Part shown: positions 26,912 through 34,573 of the stretch, piece by piece
Layout of the letters: the number at the start of each line of letters is the position of its first letter
Position numbering within the stretch: the first letter of the stretch is position 1
Assembly: GCA_013112555.1 (NCBI GenBank)
Contig: JABFGK010000002.1
Span: 1,612,001 to 1,676,000, forward strand
DNA from: Planctomycetota bacterium
GTDB lineage: Bacteria; Planctomycetota; Phycisphaerae; Phycisphaerales; UBA5793
Direction: 5' to 3'
DNA: 64,000 nucleotides
The notes under the pieces: generated by a model
What the model saw: only the letters and a program-made list of their open reading frames with translations
Databases searched by the model: none
Told to the model about the DNA's origin: nothing
Made by a program: the position numbers and the translations under genes

Positions 26912-28225
26912 TCAACACGGAGCGCCAAGCCGCTGTCGCAGCACATCGAGCCGCAGATCGGCACATGCCCCGGGTGACATCCGTGCCTCGAGGCTCTGTG
27001 CGGGTGTTCGGCTGTCAGTGGCTGCCTCGCCGCCTGCAGTCGCAGCAGCAGCGGAGCGATAGGCATCGCGGAAAGGAATGCCGCTCCGTGCTGCCTCGAC
27101 CGCCCGGTCCGTCTGGTACATCGATTGGTCGATCGCATCGGCCATTCGCTGCCGGTCCAGGGTCAGGTTGCCGACCAAATCCGGGATGATTGCTGCCGCC
27201 TGAAGCGCGGCCGTAATCCCCCGGACAAGCGGCGGCTTGGTGGCCTGCAGGTCACGGTGGTAGCCGGCCGGCAAAGCGAGGACGTTCTGGATTTCCATCA
27301 GTGCAGCCCAGACGACCCCGCATGGCGTGCGCAGCAGTTCCACGACGTCCGGATTCCGTTTGTTCGGCATGATCGACGACCCGGTGGTCATCGTGTCAGG
27401 CAAGGTGATGAAGTTGAACTCCGAGGTTGTGAAGAGACTCAGATCCCATGCGAGTCGCCGAATCGTCAGCATGACCTGGCCGAGGGCACTGAGTACCTGA
27501 ATCTCGTGCGAGCCGCGGGAGTTCTGAGCATACATCGGATTAACCTGGAGACGGGCAAAGCCCAGTTCCTCGCTGACTGCGTCTCGATCCAGCGGGAGAT
27601 TCACACCGAAGCCGGCCGCGGTACCCAGCGGGCAGGTGTCGATCCAGCGTGCCGTCATCTTCAGCAAGTGCAGGTTATCAATGAATGCCTCGGCATAGGC
27701 AGCCATCCACAGCCCGACCGATGAGGGCACTGCCCGTTGCAAGTGTGTGTAGCCCGGCATGGGCGTCATTTGTTCGCGCTCAGCGAGATCAAGACACGCG
27801 CCGGCTGCATCGGACACCGGTCCCGTCATGCCGGCCAGCGCCTCCTTCATGTACAAACGCAGAGCGACCTGAATCTGATCATTGCGGCTGCGCCCGGTAT
27901 GTACCTTCTTGCCGAGGTCGCCGAGGTGCTCGATCAGGTCGGATTCGATTGCTGAGTGCCCATCCTCGAAGCGGTCATCAAGCACAAAGTCACCGGACGC
28001 CCGGCGTGCCTCCAGATCGTCAAGTGCCTGCCCGAGTCGGTCGGACTCCGCGGCCGTCAGGATGCCGATTCGTGCCAAGCCGTGCACATGGGCGATCGAG
28101 GCTTTGATGTCATAGGACAGAAGAACGGCATCCAGGCGAATATCCTCGCCGGCCAGGAATTGCTGGATGCGCTCATCGACGGAACTGCTGCCCTTGTCCC
28201 AGATCAGGTGTCGGTTGTGAGCCAT
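26912..28225 (-). CDS. argH: Argininosuccinate lyase
   Basis: ArgH splits argininosuccinate into arginine and fumarate, the last step of the pathway. This 437-residue protein has the superfamily motifs HTGRSRNDQIQ, GYTHLQRAVP and the mobile signature loop GSSIMPNKRNPD, which carries the catalytic Ser. It is slightly shorter than the usual 455-465 residues. It is the last gene of the arginine operon and overlaps the end of argC by 22 bases, with GGAAGGGA before ATG 28225. Confidence 0.95.
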   Translation of the reverse strand: MAHNRHLIWDKGSSSVDERIQQFLAGEDIRLDAVLLSYDIKASIAHVHGLARIGILTAAESDRLGQALDDLEARRASGDFVLDDRFEDGHSAIESDLIEHLGDLGKKVHTGRSRNDQIQVALRLYMKEALAGMTGPVSDAAGACLDLAEREQMTPMPGYTHLQRAVPSSVGLWMAAYAEAFIDNLHLLKMTARWIDTCPLGTAAGFGVNLPLDRDAVSEELGFARLQVNPMYAQNSRGSHEIQVLSALGQVMLTIRRLAWDLSLFTTSEFNFITLPDTMTTGSSIMPNKRNPDVVELLRTPCGVVWAALMEIQNVLALPAGYHRDLQATKPPLVRGITAALQAAAIIPDLVGNLTLDRQRMADAIDQSMYQTDRAVEAARSGIPFRDAYRSAAAATAGGEAATDSRTPAQSLEARMSPGACADLRLDVLRQRLGAPC

Positions 28226-29208
28226 GGCTCGATCCCTTCCAGTTCGTCGAATCCGCAGGCAATATTAATATTCTGGATCGCTTGCGTGGCTGCCCCCTTG
28301 AGGAGATTGTCGAGGGTGCCGACTACGGTCAGTTGCTGCGGGTCGGCTGCACTTACCGACCACCCGCCGATCGCAGCATGGTGCTTCATTGCATTGTCAC
28401 GCACGAGCGGCGGGTGCTCTCCGGCGGTCAATCGTATCAGCGGTTCATTGGCATAGGCGTGTGCATAGAGCGCTGCGATTGTTGCAACATCAGTCGGCTC
28501 ATGAAGCGATATGCCGACGGTCATGGAAATGCCACGAAAGAACGGGGCCACATGCGGCATGAAGCGAACCGGTACCCCGAGATGGCGTGACACCTCGCGC
28601 TCATGGATGTGATCGGTCAGCGCATAGGGCATGAGATTGTCGCGCAGTTGCTCAGGGTCATTCTTCGGGGATGGAGTCGTACCGGCCCCGCTGTACCCCG
28701 AGACGCCAAAGCAGAACGGGGGTTCAGCGAGCAGCGACACCAACGGGCGAATGATCAGCTGCATGATGGTGGCATAGCAACCGGGATTGCTGATACGTTT
28801 CGCGTTGCGAAGTTGTTGCCGGTAGGCTTCGGTCTGGCCATAGACCCACCCGTCGTCAAAGCGGTAGTCCGCACTCATGTCGATGATGATGACGCCGGGA
28901 CGAGGCCCGGCCTTGACGGCACTGACATACTCGGCTGCCAGGCCGTTGGGCAGGGCCAGGATGAGCACATCAAGGTCATCGCGATTGCAGACATCAGCTG
29001 GCGAGAGATCCTCAAAGACAAGTGAGCACGAATCGGCGTTGCTGACGATCTTACGTACCGGCTTGCCGGCATGGGTGCGGGATGAAGCGCACACGTGATC
29101 GAATGATGGGTGATGCGCCAGCAGTCGGATCAGTTCGGCCCCCACGTATCCCCGTGCGCCGATGAGTGCCACGCGTGCATTCGGGCGCCTTTTCTCAGGT
29201 CGTGCCAT
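28204..29208 (-). CDS. argC: N-acetyl-gamma-glutamyl-phosphate reductase
   Basis: ArgC uses NADPH to reduce N-acetylglutamyl phosphate to the semialdehyde. The 334-residue protein starts with a Rossmann fold (VALIGARGYVGAELIRLL) and has the catalytic Cys in RISNPGCYATIMQL, plus GVSGYSGAGTTPS and HIHEREVSRHLG, all hallmarks. It overlaps argB/A by 14 bases and argH by 22 bases, so the three are probably cotranslated. GAGGAG lies upstream of ATG 29208. Confidence 0.95.
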   Translation of the reverse strand: MARPEKRRPNARVALIGARGYVGAELIRLLAHHPSFDHVCASSRTHAGKPVRKIVSNADSCSLVFEDLSPADVCNRDDLDVLILALPNGLAAEYVSAVKAGPRPGVIIIDMSADYRFDDGWVYGQTEAYRQQLRNAKRISNPGCYATIMQLIIRPLVSLLAEPPFCFGVSGYSGAGTTPSPKNDPEQLRDNLMPYALTDHIHEREVSRHLGVPVRFMPHVAPFFRGISMTVGISLHEPTDVATIAALYAHAYANEPLIRLTAGEHPPLVRDNAMKHHAAIGGWSVSAADPQQLTVVGTLDNLLKGAATQAIQNINIACGFDELEGIEPWLTTDT

Positions 29209-30544
29209 TGACGGTACACTCCTCGCAGTGCTGGTCTCGGTCTGTCAGGGTCGGTTTGATTGATGTGGCTCGCTCGATGCAGCGGTGAATGGCACCGGGC
29301 TCGTGAATGCCGTACCAGAACACGATCCACTCACCTTGTCGCCGGGTCCCGTCCGCTCGTGCGAAGTACCAGGCATTGATTGGATTGTCGCTTCTGGCCC
29401 GCCAGTAGAGGGTGTCATACTCACTGCGGATGCGTTCCCAGAGGGAGGCACCGACTCCGGCGCCTTGCGCTTCCTGGGTCACCGCGAATTTGTCGAGGTA
29501 TGGCATCCCATCCTCGCGCGTAATGATGGCAGCCGCACGACATGAGTCGGCCAGATATAGTGCCTCAATCGCCTTGCTCTCAAAATATTCCGGGACCAGG
29601 TCACGCCCAAATGACTCGGTAATGAGTGTGCGGACAGCGGATTGATCGACCTCGGTGGCTGCGTCGTAGCGGCGGATGCGCTCGCCGATGCGGACCAGCG
29701 TCCCGGAGCCGCGGTGGGTAAAGAGTTCGCGCGCGAGGTGATCCGGCGACGTGATCGACACGGATGACGTGGGTGGCAGGCGATCGAGCAGTTCCTTGAT
29801 TTCCTGCAGCTTGAGACGCATGCCGGAATGCACCCACGGCCGACTCATGAGCAGATCGAAGTCCTCTGCAAGATTGATGGCTGAAATGATGGACCCATCC
29901 TGGTCGAGCAGGCCGCCGGTCGGTGTCAGGAAGATGACTTTGCTGGGTTGCAGTGCCACGGAGAGTTCCCGGGCAGCCGTGTCGGCATTAATGTTGAGTA
30001 TCTGGCCGGCAGCCGTGGTGCCGAGACAGGAGAGGACTGGAACGTGCTGCGATCGGATGGCCGACTCGATCTGCTCGATGTGCACCCGTGTCACCTGCCC
30101 GACCAGGCCGAACTGCTGGGAGTCAATCATATCGGCTTCAAAGACACCGGACGGGATCGGGCGGGCGCGCACCCCTCGAGCCTCCAGCGCTTCGACCAGA
30201 TTCAGGTTCTCCTGCTGAAACACCTTGCGCGCAATCTCAAGCACTTCCGGCGTTGTGACGCGGAGTCCTTCAATGCGTTCGGTGGTCACGCCGGCTGCTT
30301 CGAGTGCTGTATTTAGTTGCGGTCCGCCACCGTGGACGATGACCGGGCGCAGGCCGACCTTGCTGAGAAATGACAAGGCCGAAGCGAGTTCATGTCGGCG
30401 CTCTGACATGATGCCCCCGCCGACTTTGATGACTGCAAATCGCGTCGACTCGACGTTCGAGTAATCGCGGAGATACTGTCTAATCTCTTTGGCACTGCCG
30501 AAGTTTCGCAGCAGGGTGACGATGACATCTCGGACACTGTCCAT
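29195..30544 (-). CDS. argB: Bifunctional N-acetylglutamate synthase/kinase (Xanthomonas type)
   Basis: Residues ~35-285 are an amino-acid kinase domain (FAVIKVGGGIM, VIVHGGGPQLN, LNINADTAA). Residues ~300-445 are a GNAT/DUF619-type acetyltransferase domain (RTLITESFGRDLVPEYF, MPYLDKFAVTQEAQGAGVG, WRARSDNPINAWY). This is the layout of the Xanthomonas NAGS/K and the mitochondrial enzymes. One 449-residue protein should therefore both acetylate glutamate with acetyl-CoA and phosphorylate the product. In that family arginine inhibits activity. GTG 30547 abuts the preceding stop; ATG 30544 is the next codon. No separate argA is present. Confidence 0.92.
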   Translation of the reverse strand: MDSVRDVIVTLLRNFGSAKEIRQYLRDYSNVESTRFAVIKVGGGIMSERRHELASALSFLSKVGLRPVIVHGGGPQLNTALEAAGVTTERIEGLRVTTPEVLEIARKVFQQENLNLVEALEARGVRARPIPSGVFEADMIDSQQFGLVGQVTRVHIEQIESAIRSQHVPVLSCLGTTAAGQILNINADTAARELSVALQPSKVIFLTPTGGLLDQDGSIISAINLAEDFDLLMSRPWVHSGMRLKLQEIKELLDRLPPTSSVSITSPDHLARELFTHRGSGTLVRIGERIRRYDAATEVDQSAVRTLITESFGRDLVPEYFESKAIEALYLADSCRAAAIITREDGMPYLDKFAVTQEAQGAGVGASLWERIRSEYDTLYWRARSDNPINAWYFARADGTRRQGEWIVFWYGIHEPGAIHRCIERATSIKPTLTDRDQHCEECTVNGTT

Positions 30545-30547
30545 CAC

Positions 30548-31663
30548 TCAGGTCTCCAGGGGCGGCATGTTCATTGTGGCGAACGTTGACATCAGCCGGG
30601 CATACTGATCTACAGCGTGCTCCAGTTGGGAGATCGCGATCCATTCGTCGACCGCGTGCGCCTGCTGAATCGATCCCGGCCCGAGTACGCATGCAGGAAG
30701 TCCTGCTTCTGCAAACAATGCTGCCTCGGTCCAGAAGTCGACGGGATCAGACACCGGGATCTCGGCCTGTTGGATCAGGTCGCAGACGAAACGGTGCTCC
30801 TTCAGCGGCGGGCCGAGAAAACCGGGGTGATAGTCAATCGCTCCGATCGCCTGGGCAGCGTCACGAAGTGGGGTGAGCACGTCCTCGATAGCCTGATCAG
30901 GTAGTGGTCGAAATCCGATGGCTGCCGAAGCAGTTGGTGCCACCATGTTCGGCTTGGTGCCGCCTTCGATTCGGCCGATGTTGAATCGAATCCCCGACAT
31001 GGTCGAGCCGGATCGCTCGGCTTCGAATGCGTTGACGAAGTCGAGTGCCTGGGCACACCATTGCGTCAGGCGGTGGATGGCACTGCCGGCTGTCGCGCCG
31101 GCCTGTGAAGTATGACCGGCCGTGCCGCGGGCCACAAAGGTGGCCGTTACCAGTCCCCGGTGTGCACACACCGCCCGGTTCTCAGTCGGTTCGGCAACAA
31201 CCACCAGACGATAGTCGGGGCAGGACGTGAGAAACGTGCGGACACAGGCGCTCGAACCATGCTCCTCATCCGTCGTGAACAAAATGGCAGCAGGTACATC
31301 GGCGGGAGTGCATACGGCAGCCGTGATGAGCGCAGCAGCCGATCCCTTGACATCACAGGCCCCCAATCCGAACGCCTTGCCATCCGTCAACTGCAAGCGG
31401 AGCGGGTCGTGTGACCATCCTTCGCTCTCGGGCACGGTATCGAGATGCACATTGAAGAGGGCTCGCGGCGTGCCCCTGGTTGCCAGGATGTTCAGGCAGC
31501 CCGGGCCCACCTCGTCGATCGCAATCACAAAGCCGGCCGGTTCGAGGACTCGTGTGATGTATGCATCAATGCTGCCGGCAGCGATGGCACGCGGGGGATT
31601 GCGCGTGTCGGAGCCGACGAGTGCTTCGAGATGTGTCAGCACCTCACTGTGCGACTGCGACAT
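30548..31663 (-). CDS. argE': N-acetylcitrulline deacetylase (ArgE-like, M20 metallopeptidase family)
   Basis: This 371-residue M20-family protein has metal-binding motifs LFNVHLDTVP, GLGACDVKGSAAAL, FTTDEEHGSS and AEPT. From memory it matches the Xanthomonas acetylcitrulline deacetylase more closely than E. coli ArgE, sharing TRNPPRAIAA, RFNIGRIEGGTKPNMVAP and VDFWTEAALF. The expected reaction is N-acetylcitrulline to citrulline plus acetate. Its position between argG and the transcarbamylase operon partners supports this. It starts five bases after argG and abuts argB/A. Activity on N-acetylornithine cannot be excluded from sequence. Confidence 0.88.
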   Translation of the reverse strand: MSQSHSEVLTHLEALVGSDTRNPPRAIAAGSIDAYITRVLEPAGFVIAIDEVGPGCLNILATRGTPRALFNVHLDTVPESEGWSHDPLRLQLTDGKAFGLGACDVKGSAAALITAAVCTPADVPAAILFTTDEEHGSSACVRTFLTSCPDYRLVVVAEPTENRAVCAHRGLVTATFVARGTAGHTSQAGATAGSAIHRLTQWCAQALDFVNAFEAERSGSTMSGIRFNIGRIEGGTKPNMVAPTASAAIGFRPLPDQAIEDVLTPLRDAAQAIGAIDYHPGFLGPPLKEHRFVCDLIQQAEIPVSDPVDFWTEAALFAEAGLPACVLGPGSIQQAHAVDEWIAISQLEHAVDQYARLMSTFATMNMPPLET

Positions 31664-31668
31664 AATGG

Positions 31669-32931
31669 TCAGCCTCCGTGCAGCAGGGCCGGTGAGGCAG
31701 GCGATGCCTGCAGTTGCAACTCAGTGGGGTTGACGCGCGAGGAGATGACGGAACTATGGCCGAGCAGCCTGATAAACCCTTCAGCCTCCTGACGACCCCA
31801 GTCAGCCGATTGTGCATACTCAGCATGCTCATGTCGAAGCAGATGATCGGAACGGACCCCGGTTGCCTGGCAGACTCCGTTGTGCGCCTGCACGGTGACC
31901 TCACCCGTGACAAAGCGCTGCGTACTCTCAACAAACTGCTGCAGGTCTGCCTTGAGCGGCTCGTAGAAGAAGCCCTGATAGACAAGTTCGGCCCACATGC
32001 GTGCTGCCAGCGGTTTGAACTGATTCTGATGTCGTGTCAGGATCGGCTCCTCAAGTGCCCGGTGGGCTGTCAGGAGGGCTGTCAAGGCAGGGCATTCAAA
32101 CACGATCCGTCCCTTGAGCCCGATGACGGTATCGCCGGTATAGATGCCGCGCCCGACGCCATAGGCACCGAACCGTGTATTAAGTTCACGCAGCATGTCA
32201 GGGCCTGATATCGTGCCGCCGTCCAGTGTGATCGGCACTCCTTGTTCAAACCCGATACAACATTGCATTGGCTCGGCCGGTCGATCGGCCGGCGGGGCAC
32301 AGAGTTGCCAGGTGGCCTCACCCGGCGCTTCGAACCGGTCGATCTCGGCACCCGATATTGTGACGCCGAGTATGTTCTCGTTCACCGTATAGCGTGACGG
32401 CTTGCCTGCCACTTCAAACCCACGCTGTTTCAGATAGTCGATTTCATAAGCGCGAACATGGGTATGCTGCGATTGAATGTCGCGGATCGGTGCGAGGATT
32501 TCAAAGTCACCAAGCATGCGGGCCGTCAGATCGAAGCGGACCTGATCGTTCCCCATCCCGGTGCAGCCGTGCGAAAACAGGTGCGTGCCGAGTTCCCGGC
32601 AGAGTTCGAGTGACCGTTTGACAATCAGATACCGATCGGAGCACAGCAGCGGGTACTGATCCTGGTACGGGTGACCGGCCCGAATGAATGGGATGACGAA
32701 GTCCGCCCACAGGTCATCGCTCAGATCAACCGTTCGATGCTCGGCAGCCCCGAGTTCGAGCGCACGCTGCTTGATTGCCTCTCGTTGTTCATCAGTCACG
32801 CCGCCGGAGTCACCGAAAACGGTCACGACCCGGTAGCCCTTTTCAATGAGATATGGCACACAGAAACTCGTATCAAGCCCGCCGGAGAAGGCAAGCACGA
32901 CCGTCTGAGGTTGTTGATTGTCGGTAGTCAT
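31669..32931 (-). CDS. argG: Argininosuccinate synthase
   Basis: ArgG condenses citrulline with aspartate using ATP. The 420-residue protein opens with the PP-loop AFSGGLDTSFCVPYL. It shows GCTGMGNDQVRF, APIRD, YTVNENILG and GRGIYTGDTVIGLKGRI. The sequence resembles the shorter-insert type found in Xanthomonas arginine operons. It follows the transcarbamylase gene by 45 bases and precedes argE' by five. Confidence 0.95.
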   Translation of the reverse strand: MTTDNQQPQTVVLAFSGGLDTSFCVPYLIEKGYRVVTVFGDSGGVTDEQREAIKQRALELGAAEHRTVDLSDDLWADFVIPFIRAGHPYQDQYPLLCSDRYLIVKRSLELCRELGTHLFSHGCTGMGNDQVRFDLTARMLGDFEILAPIRDIQSQHTHVRAYEIDYLKQRGFEVAGKPSRYTVNENILGVTISGAEIDRFEAPGEATWQLCAPPADRPAEPMQCCIGFEQGVPITLDGGTISGPDMLRELNTRFGAYGVGRGIYTGDTVIGLKGRIVFECPALTALLTAHRALEEPILTRHQNQFKPLAARMWAELVYQGFFYEPLKADLQQFVESTQRFVTGEVTVQAHNGVCQATGVRSDHLLRHEHAEYAQSADWGRQEAEGFIRLLGHSSVISSRVNPTELQLQASPASPALLHGG

Positions 32932-32976
32932 GACGGGCTCGTTCCCTCATGTGAGGTGGGAGGTGGTGTGTGTGGG

Positions 32977-33987
32977 TCAGGCGGATGCGTTGAGCAGATG
33001 AGCCATCAGTGCCTTCTGAACATGCAGCCGATTCTCCGCTTCATCCAACGCGATACATCGTGGGGAATCGAGGACATCATCGGTCACTTTCACATTGCGG
33101 CGAACAGGCAGACAGTGGCTGAATACGGCATTGTCGGTTCGGTTCATTTTCGGTTGATCGACGATGAAGTGCTGGAGGTGCTGTCGCATGGGTGCTTCGT
33201 CCTCCCATCGGCCGAAGTAAGGCAGCGCCCCCCAACTCTTGGTATACACGATCTCAGCCCCGTCATAGGCCTGCTCGATATCGTAGGTGATGTCAAATGA
33301 CCCGCCGGTCTCGTCCGCATTGGACTTGGCAGCATCAAGGTACCGGTCGTCAAGGTGATACTGCTCGTTGGGGCACAGCAGGGTCACGTTCATCCCGAAG
33401 CGGGTGGCAATCATGGCAGCCGAGTTGGCGACCGCCGTGTTGAGCGGCTTGGGATGCCAGGTCCAGGTGAGCAGATAGCGCTTGCCGACCAGATCGCCGC
33501 CGACGTGTTCTTTGAGTGCCAGGATATGGGCCAGTTCCTGACATGGATGGGTGATCGTTTCCATATTAATAACCGGGACGCTGCTGTATCGTGCAAACTG
33601 GCGGATGACGGTGTCCTGACGATCCTCGGCCCAATTGACGAAGCGGGGGAAGGCCCGGATGGCAATGAGATCGCAGTACCGGGACAGGACGCCGGCCGCT
33701 TCCTTGACGTGCTCCTCCTCGCTCCCGTCCATGATGGCCCCATCTTCAAAGGAGATGCCCCAGGCACCCTTACCCGGTTCGAGGACGACGGCATGGGCCC
33801 CAAGTTGATCGGCCCCGAGTTCGAACGAGGTTCTCGTTCGCAGCGACGGATTGAAGAACAGGAGGGCAATGCTTTTGCCCTTGAGGAGATGGTGCTGAAT
33901 CGGGTCGGCCTTGAGCCGGGTCGCCGAATCCAGAATCGCATCCAGCTCAGTCTTGTCCCATTCCTGGGTGGTGATGAAGTGTTTCAT
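32977..33987 (-). CDS. argF': N-acetylornithine carbamoyltransferase (AOTCase)
   Basis: This 336-residue enzyme should carbamoylate N-acetylornithine to N-acetylcitrulline. Carbamoyl-phosphate site SLRTRT (48-53), METITHPCQELAH, TWTWHPKPLNTAVANSA, KSWGALPYFG and HCLPVRRN are present. These segments match the Xanthomonas AOTCase far better than ordinary ornithine transcarbamylase. The specificity residue, Glu92 in Xanthomonas, corresponds to Glu91 in MDGSEEEH; the succinylornithine enzyme of Bacteroides has Pro there. I start at ATG 33987, 31 codons inside the open frame, because MKHFITTQEW matches the family start and GGAG lies upstream. It is the first gene of the arginine operon. Confidence 0.92.
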   Translation of the reverse strand: MKHFITTQEWDKTELDAILDSATRLKADPIQHHLLKGKSIALLFFNPSLRTRTSFELGADQLGAHAVVLEPGKGAWGISFEDGAIMDGSEEEHVKEAAGVLSRYCDLIAIRAFPRFVNWAEDRQDTVIRQFARYSSVPVINMETITHPCQELAHILALKEHVGGDLVGKRYLLTWTWHPKPLNTAVANSAAMIATRFGMNVTLLCPNEQYHLDDRYLDAAKSNADETGGSFDITYDIEQAYDGAEIVYTKSWGALPYFGRWEDEAPMRQHLQHFIVDQPKMNRTDNAVFSHCLPVRRNVKVTDDVLDSPRCIALDEAENRLHVQKALMAHLLNASA

Positions 33988-34573
33988 GTCATCGAGTCTC
34001 CGGGGAGGGCGGGGATCTGCACCGCCGTCAAGCGTGCTGCCGTCATCGCTGAAATACTGCCTGCCATTGCTGCCCGGCATCAGAACGCAGATTGCGGCGA
34101 CAACCGGCCGGACGCATCCGCAGCAGTATCGAGAACCTGTTGGGTGATTGTAAACGGTGACAAACGGCGAATCAGCAGAAACAATGCCTCAGTCGGCGAC
34201 GATCGACGGCGCACCTGGCGGGGCGGATCGAAAAGGGCCGAACTGTATGCCGTACAGACTTCATGTGGGCCAACAGTAGGCCACGCACGCCCCCCTGACA
34301 ATGTCCCGAATCGACGGTGGCACCGGTTACCCCGAACGCAGCGAGTGAGAACCCGTGTTTCTTCGCCTCCCAGTAAGCCCCCGGCTCTGCCGGGGCGTCG
34401 ATGCGTCCTCGCATCGTCAGATTCGCCGGACGTCATGTGTGACACCTGACCCCACCGACCAACCCCCATTCCCAGACCTCGCCATCCCTTTGCCTGCCTA
34501 GCATGATCACACCAACCAACGCACCCTCACCATCGCTCGATCTGTTCATCCAAACTGAGCGGAGATCCATGCA
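33988..34573. other. Divergent intergenic region upstream of the arginine operon
   Basis: These 586 bases carry no supported gene. Candidate hairpins are CCCCGGCTCTGCCGGGG (34379-34395) and CGATGCGTCCTCGCATCG (34399-34416). The arginine operon promoter (minus) and that of the GH172 gene (plus) must lie here, but no clear hexamers or ARG-box-like site were recognised. Confidence 0.4.

Noticed and set aside
32977..33987. Ordinary ornithine carbamoyltransferase (argF)
   Set aside because: Segments such as TWTWHPKPLNTAVANSA and KSWGALPYFG and the Glu at the specificity site fit acetylornithine transcarbamylase instead.
33355..34449. Long plus-strand open frame (364 codons) opposite the AOTCase gene
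   Set aside because: Its translation shows no family motif and mirrors a strongly supported gene; long antisense frames are common at this G+C content.
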